From NCBI RefSeq assembly GCF_020662345.1, contig NZ_VMOA01000010.1, positions 1 to 64,000 on the forward strand: a stretch of 64,000 nucleotides of DNA, given 5' to 3'. Positions within the stretch are counted from its first letter, which is position 1, and each line of letters begins with the position of its first letter. A model generated the notes under the pieces. That model had not been told where the DNA came from. It did not search any database and saw nothing but the letters and a program-made list of their open reading frames with translations. The stretch comes from Methylobacterium sp. W2 (lineage in GTDB: Bacteria; Pseudomonadota; Alphaproteobacteria; Rhizobiales; Beijerinckiaceae). Positions 60,019 to 64,000 of the stretch are shown piece by piece. Position numbers and translations under genes: made by a program.

Positions 60019-61182
60019 ATGGATCTACGGCTCGACCTTCCGGAACCTCCGGAGCCGGCAAGCTTCGCTGAAAGCCCGCTGTCCCATGCCCTAGCGCAGC
60101 CTCTGATGTTGGGATTGTTTCTTCCAATTCAGAGCGGTGCGTGGTCCCCGTCTCTCGAACCCCGCTCGACGTCATGGACCTTCGACTATAACGCCGAGCT
60201 CACGTTGCGAGCTGAGGCGCTGGGATTCGACCTCGTCTTCGGTCTGGCAGAGTGGGTCCGTCACGGCGGTTACGGCGGCGTATCCAGGTTTCGAGAAGAG
60301 TCGCTCGATCCGTTCATCACTGCGACGGCTTTGGCCGCGCTGACAAAACGGATCATTCTCATCTCGACGATCCATATCCTCTACGGCCCGTGGCATCCGC
60401 TACACCTCGCTAAGTTTGGGGCCACACTCGACCACATTGCGGCCGGCCGTTGGGGCGTCAACATCGTCACCGGCTACGCTCCGCGCGAGCCCTCTATGTT
60501 CGGCATGAAGAAGATCGAGCACGACCTGCGCTATAAAATGGCCGATGAGTTTGCAACCATCCTGAAACAGCTTTGGCGTTCGAGCGAGGATGTCACAATC
60601 TCGGGAGATTATTGGCATCTCGATGCTGCCTTCGCGCGGCCAAAACCGCGCTTCGGTCGACCCATCCTCGTCAGCGCTACAGGCTCCCCGGCCGGCTTTG
60701 ACTATGCGGGCCGGCACTCCGACATCGCTTTCATCACAAGCCCTGCCGGTGCCAAGTTAGTGAACGCGTTACCTGCGTTGCCACAGCACATAGCAGCGAT
60801 CAAAGCGGCCGCGGGGAAATACGGGCGCAATCTTCGAACGATCATCAACCCCATGATCGTCTGCCGGGAAACCGATGCGGAAGCATGGGCTTATTACGAT
60901 CGCATCGTCACGAACGCGGATCACGGGGCGGTCGAGGGCTATGCCCGACATCATGCCCTCGCTGACAGCAAAGCATGGAAGAACCACCTTCCGCAGGATC
61001 GAATTCTCGGCGGCAATGTTCATATCGTCGGTGGCCCGGAATACGTCACGGAGCAACTCTGTAACCTAAAGCGCGCCGGTTGCGACGGCTTGCAAATATC
61101 GTTCTTCGACTTCAAACCCGATCTCGAATTCTTTGGAACACGCGTCCTTCCACTGATGCGTCAGGCAGGACTGCGAAAGTGA
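60019..61182 (+). CDS. LLM-class flavin-dependent monooxygenase (SfnG/RutA-like)
   Basis: A 387-residue luciferase-like monooxygenase. It has MLGLFLPIQSGAWSPS, then LRAEALGFDLVFGLAEWVRHGGYGG, SLDPFITATALAALTKRIILISTIHILYGPWHPLHLAKFGATLDHIAAGRWGVNIVTGY and a QISFFDFKPDLEFFGTRVLPLM C-terminus. Related enzymes oxidise dimethyl sulfone (SfnG) or open pyrimidine rings (RutA). With a Ssu/Tau-type importer just upstream, a role in using an organosulfur compound is the best guess. An FMN reductase must be supplied from elsewhere. The start at 60019 was chosen to follow the preceding gene closely and to match the family start. Confidence 0.92.
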   Translation: MDLRLDLPEPPEPASFAESPLSHALAQPLMLGLFLPIQSGAWSPSLEPRSTSWTFDYNAELTLRAEALGFDLVFGLAEWVRHGGYGGVSRFREESLDPFITATALAALTKRIILISTIHILYGPWHPLHLAKFGATLDHIAAGRWGVNIVTGYAPREPSMFGMKKIEHDLRYKMADEFATILKQLWRSSEDVTISGDYWHLDAAFARPKPRFGRPILVSATGSPAGFDYAGRHSDIAFITSPAGAKLVNALPALPQHIAAIKAAAGKYGRNLRTIINPMIVCRETDAEAWAYYDRIVTNADHGAVEGYARHHALADSKAWKNHLPQDRILGGNVHIVGGPEYVTEQLCNLKRAGCDGLQISFFDFKPDLEFFGTRVLPLMRQAGLRK

Positions 61183-61334
61183 CTGGCGCGTCCCCGAACC
61201 CAGAAGGGACGGGACTTTTGCAGGGCCTGAGGCATCCGCATTGGTAGGGCTGCCATGAAATCAGGCGCGCCACGTCGGGTTCTGGCCACATGTCACGTGA
61301 ATCAATCCTCCAATTTTAAGGGCTCATCTGCGCT

Positions 61335-62117
61335 TCAGCGCTTTCCTTCCCAGTGGATAATTCGCCCCCTAAGGGCGACGAGGACCAGGTCGCTTACAAA
61401 GCCGATCAGTCCGATGAGAATGATACCGGCGAACACGTAGGTCGTTCGAAAAAAGCTCGAAGCATCAAGGATCAGGAAGCCGAGACCGCGATCCCCGCCG
61501 AGCAACTCGGCCGCGACGAGAATAGTCAGGCCGGTGCCCATCGCGACACGCAACCCCGTCATGATCTGAGGCAGCGCGGTGGGAAACACCACGAAGCGGA
61601 ACGTCTGCCAACCGGACGCTCCCATGGATTGAGCGGCCCGAAGCGTGTCGAGCCCACACGCCCGTGCGCCGGCTTGGGCGTTCACCATCGTGATCAGGAA
61701 AATCGAGAGGAACATCAGGAGGATCTTCGAGGTCTCGCCGATTCCGAACCAGAGAATGAACAGGGGTATGAGGCCCAGCGGCGGGATCGGCCGGACAATT
61801 TCGGAGGGCACCAGGAACAGGGCATCGATCTCGATCACACGGCCCCGCAACAGGCCGACCACGGTGCCGCAGACGGCGCCGGCGACGAACGCGATGCCGA
61901 CGCGACGCAGGCTTGAGACCACATGCGTGCCGAGATCGACGCCAGAATAGCCTTCGACGACCATGTCCTTCAGGGCAGCGAGCACGGCCAGCGGAGGCGG
62001 CAGCAGGATCGGCGTCACCAGCTCCTGCATCGTCACGACGGCCCAGAGAGCCAAGAGGGCCAGCGGTGAGAGCGCGGCCAGAATCCGGTAGCGCCACGGA
62101 ACCGTGTTTCTGTTCAA
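61335..62117 (-). CDS. Sulfonate/taurine-type ABC permease (SsuC/TauC-like), second system
   Basis: A 260-residue permease with about six transmembrane helices and the coupling loop AQSMGASGWQTFRFVVFPTALPQIMTGLRVAMG; VRPIPPLGLIPLFILWFGIGE is the conserved segment. The best start is TTG at 62117, preceded by GAGG; an open frame continues upstream to a second TTG, but it would overlap the ATPase gene. It lies 22 bases after the ATPase stop (62140). It converges on the SfnG-like gene. Confidence 0.88.
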   Translation of the reverse strand: MNRNTVPWRYRILAALSPLALLALWAVVTMQELVTPILLPPPLAVLAALKDMVVEGYSGVDLGTHVVSSLRRVGIAFVAGAVCGTVVGLLRGRVIEIDALFLVPSEIVRPIPPLGLIPLFILWFGIGETSKILLMFLSIFLITMVNAQAGARACGLDTLRAAQSMGASGWQTFRFVVFPTALPQIMTGLRVAMGTGLTILVAAELLGGDRGLGFLILDASSFFRTTYVFAGIILIGLIGFVSDLVLVALRGRIIHWEGKR

Positions 62118-62139
62118 GGGAGCCTCGCGGCGCGGGTGT

Positions 62140-62946
62140 TCAATGGGAATGCCGCATGGTCCGGTAGATCGCTTCGCGCAGGCGGAGGAAGGCGGGAGCA
62201 AGGCGGTTCTCGGACGACGCGCGAGGGGCGTTCAGTTCCACCGCGAACGTCTCGAACTGGCCCTGACGGAGGTTGTCGATGAGGAAGACACGGTCTCCCA
62301 GAAACACCGCCTCGTCGATACTGTGCGTCACGAAGACGATCGTGCACCCGGTGCGGTCGCGCAGCCGCAGGACCTGCTCCTGCAGGTCCTCCCGCGTCTG
62401 CACGTCGAGCGCCGAGAACGGTTCGTCCATGAGCATCACGCGCGGGCGGGCGGCGAGCACGCGGGCGAGGCCGACGCGTTGGCGCATGCCGCCGGACAAC
62501 TCGTACGGATACGCATCCTCCCGGCCCGCGAGGCCGACGAGGGCGGCAGTTTCTTCGGCCACCCGTCTCCGCTCGCGCTTAGAGCGCCCGGCGCAGCGCA
62601 GGCTGAACGCGATGTTCTCCGCCACCGTCATCCAGTCGAACAGGGCCGCGGCCTGGAACACGACGCCTCGATCGGGGCCGGGGCCGGAGATTTCGGCCCC
62701 GTCGACGAGAGCCCTGCCTTCAGTCGGGCGGAGAAAGCCGGCGATGAGGTTGAGGATCGTCGTCTTGCCGCAGCCCGACGTTCCCAGGAGCGAGACGATC
62801 TCGCCGGAGCCGATCCCGAAGGAGACGTCGCGCATCACCGTTCGATCGCCGTACGCGAAGCCAACCCGGTCGAACGTCAGGACCAGCCGCTCCGTCGCCG
62901 CTTCCGGCTCGGTCGTGCCGACGGATTTCGACGTAGTACCGATCAC
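62140..62946 (-). CDS. Sulfonate/taurine-type ABC ATPase (SsuB/TauB-like), second system
   Basis: A 268-residue ABC ATPase with Walker A GTSGCGKTTILN, Q-loop VVFQAAALFDWMTVAENI, signature LSGGMRQRVGLARVL, Walker B VMLMDEPFSALDV and H-loop VTHSIDEAVFLGD. The start is GTG at 62946, which lies in a tandem DNA repeat shared with the end of the preceding SBP gene. The C-terminal 40 residues follow the usual Ssu/Tau regulatory tail. It powers the second Ssu/Tau-like importer. Confidence 0.93.
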   Translation of the reverse strand: MIGTTSKSVGTTEPEAATERLVLTFDRVGFAYGDRTVMRDVSFGIGSGEIVSLLGTSGCGKTTILNLIAGFLRPTEGRALVDGAEISGPGPDRGVVFQAAALFDWMTVAENIAFSLRCAGRSKRERRRVAEETAALVGLAGREDAYPYELSGGMRQRVGLARVLAARPRVMLMDEPFSALDVQTREDLQEQVLRLRDRTGCTIVFVTHSIDEAVFLGDRVFLIDNLRQGQFETFAVELNAPRASSENRLAPAFLRLREAIYRTMRHSH

Positions 62947-62990
62947 CTGGCGTCACCGATCACTTGGACGCGCCCGATCACTTGGACGCA
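62939..62990. repeat. Tandem repeat across an SBP stop and ATPase start
   Basis: Three near-identical units of 17-18 bases built on CCGATCACTTGGACGC (62939-62955, 62956-62972, 62973-62990; the first unit diverges in a few bases). The SBP stop codon lies in the third unit and the ATPase GTG start codon in the first, so the repeat spans the junction. Confidence 0.9.
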
Positions 62991-63994
62991 CCGGACAATG
63001 CGGTCTGGATCGGCCGGGTGTCGAACAACGCCGTCCAGTCGGCAGGCAGGGCCTGGATGCGCTTCTCGGCGACGAGGAAGGCACCGATGCCCTGGAGGTG
63101 CTTCATGAGACGCGAGTCGATCTCCTGTCCCGGCGCCCCGAGAAAGTCCGCGGTCAAGGTCTGCCGAAAGGTCGGATGCGCTACGTTCTGACCGGCGACG
63201 AGGCGGTCGAAGTCCGGGCCGTCCATGCCGATCCGCTTCGCCTCGGCGGCCCGAACGGCGGCCGGGTCGCTGCCGTAGGCCGTCTGCGCTTGGTCCCAGG
63301 CCCTGAGGAAGCGCTGGACCGTTTCGGGGTTGCCCGTCACGAAGGGCTTGCGCCCGACCCAGACGCCTCCCGTTATCATGCCGAGGCTCCGGGTCGAAGC
63401 GATGGGCTTCGCACCCTGACGCTCCATGGCACCGACGTTGGGCTCCCAGACGAAGGCGGCATCGATCTGGCCGGCCGCGTAGGCCGGGGGCATGTTGGCC
63501 GGGCTGAGATTCACGAGGCGCACGTCGTCGGCCTTCAATTCCGCCTGAGCGAGGGCCCGCAGCAGGTGGTAGTGGCTAGTCGAGCCGATGGCGACGCCGA
63601 CCCTCTTGCCCCTCAGGTCCGACGGAGTCTCGATGCCCGCGCCCGGGTTGACCACCAGCCGGACATTCGTCGCATCGATCCGTTCCATGAACAGAATCGC
63701 GATGGGGAGCCCGTTCGCGTAGCCGGTCACCGCCGGAAACTCGCCCATCCAGGCGAGATCGACCTCGCCGGCCGCTAGGGCCGGCAGCATCGCCGGGCCA
63801 GCCGGGAACTGAGCCAGGGTGACAGCGAGCCCGTTGGCCTCGAACAGACCGGCCTTGAGTGCGTGAGAGAGCAGGACGTTCACCTCACCGGTCTGAAAGC
63901 CGATCCGGAGGGGCAGCGTCTCCTCCGCTCGCCCCCCCGTGGTTCCGAGGAACAACGAGCCGAGCAGGGCGAGCAAGAATGCAAGGCGGGTCAT
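62978..63994 (-). CDS. ABC substrate-binding protein, SsuA/NMT1-like, second system
   Basis: A 338-residue periplasmic protein with a Sec signal peptide (MTRLAFLLALLGSLFLGTTG, cleaved near GRAEE) and an SsuA/NMT1-type domain: LRIGFQTGEVNVLLSHALKAGLFEANGLAVTLAQFPAGPAMLPALAAGEVDLAWMGEFPAV, then DLRGKRVGVAIGSTSHYHLLRALAQAELKADDVRLVNLSPANMPPAYAAGQIDAAFVWEPNVG. This pattern is close to aliphatic sulfonate or taurine-binding proteins. It is the first gene of the second importer, and the ATG is six bases from the window edge, so its promoter is not visible. A monooxygenase gene does not follow within this system. Confidence 0.93.
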   Translation of the reverse strand: MTRLAFLLALLGSLFLGTTGGRAEETLPLRIGFQTGEVNVLLSHALKAGLFEANGLAVTLAQFPAGPAMLPALAAGEVDLAWMGEFPAVTGYANGLPIAILFMERIDATNVRLVVNPGAGIETPSDLRGKRVGVAIGSTSHYHLLRALAQAELKADDVRLVNLSPANMPPAYAAGQIDAAFVWEPNVGAMERQGAKPIASTRSLGMITGGVWVGRKPFVTGNPETVQRFLRAWDQAQTAYGSDPAAVRAAEAKRIGMDGPDFDRLVAGQNVAHPTFRQTLTADFLGAPGQEIDSRLMKHLQGIGAFLVAEKRIQALPADWTALFDTRPIQTALSGASK

Positions 63995-64000
63995 GGACGG

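Noticed and set aside
1..64000. CRISPR arrays, rRNA genes, prophage structural genes and plasmid replication genes.
   Set aside because: I looked for regularly spaced direct repeats, rRNA signature sequences and phage gene runs and saw none; the only mobile elements are the IS110 transposase, the IS3 remnant and the small repeats.

Overview
The window reads as chromosomal DNA of a high-GC alphaproteobacterium of the Hyphomicrobiales, most likely Methylobacterium or Methylorubrum. The clues are the protein sequences themselves (LeuC, Psd/PssA, MscL, FtsEX), a NepR/EcfG-type general stress response module, DUF1236 and FIST-domain proteins, and an IS110 transposase of the kind common in that genus. 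This assignment is inferred from memory of the families, not from a search. Genes are dense on both strands, and most are preceded by a purine-rich ribosome binding site.

Region by region. 1-3.0 kb: a secreted protein cut off by the window edge, a D-2-hydroxyacid dehydrogenase coupled to it, divergent leuC, and tRNA-Leu(CAG). 3.4-8.2 kb: a LprI-like secreted protein, a small unknown, an IS110 transposase with palindromes nearby, and a periplasmic unknown. 8.2-10.8 kb: a LysR regulator divergent from a glutathione S-transferase and a flavin split-barrel protein. 11.2-13.3 kb: phospholipid synthesis (psd, pssA) followed by mscL. 13.4-18 kb: an OmpW-like porin, a GGDEF protein, and a stress block holding a stand-alone NepR-like protein, a DUF1236 protein and a NepR-EcfG fusion sigma factor. 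18-25 kb: a DJ-1/PfpI protein, an APC permease, an MBL hydrolase, a polysaccharide pyruvyl transferase, and a run of small unknown proteins. 25-30 kb: housekeeping genes (YdcF, ftsX-ftsE, an MJ0042 zinc-ribbon membrane protein, hpt, a single-domain response regulator). 30-33.5 kb: three consecutive exported beta-propeller proteins (Yellow/MRJP, SMP-30, Yellow/MRJP). 33.5-36 kb: a NosP-NahK-like nitric-oxide sensing pair. 36-38.6 kb: a Met-Pro repeat protein, htpG and tRNA-Ser(CGA).

From about 38.6 kb the window is accessory in character. A scar with a truncated SDR gene follows tRNA-Ser. Next come regulator/effector pairs (LysR with an SDR lacking the usual catalytic Tyr/Lys; TetR with an RND efflux pump; HxlR with an MFS exporter). 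From 49.7 kb to the end lie three ABC importers and two flavin-dependent (LLM) monooxygenases, arranged like organosulfur or similar organic-nutrient scavenging loci: an Opp/Dpp-type importer divergent from an NtaA/DszA-like monooxygenase, a Ssu/Tau-type importer with an SfnG/RutA-like monooxygenase, and a second Ssu/Tau-type importer pointing the other way. An IS3 remnant and several palindromes at 56.6-56.9 kb separate the first block from the second, and the first gene after the scar is AT-rich at its 5' end, which suggests transfer.

The points most worth attention are the NepR-EcfG fusion with a nearby NepR-like paralogue, the NosP-NahK pair, the triple beta-propeller operon, the operator that overlaps the start codon of the efflux adaptor, the inverted repeat pair bracketing 18 kb, and the tandem repeat that runs across the stop codon and start codon of two ABC genes. 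No CRISPR array, rRNA operon or prophage is visible.
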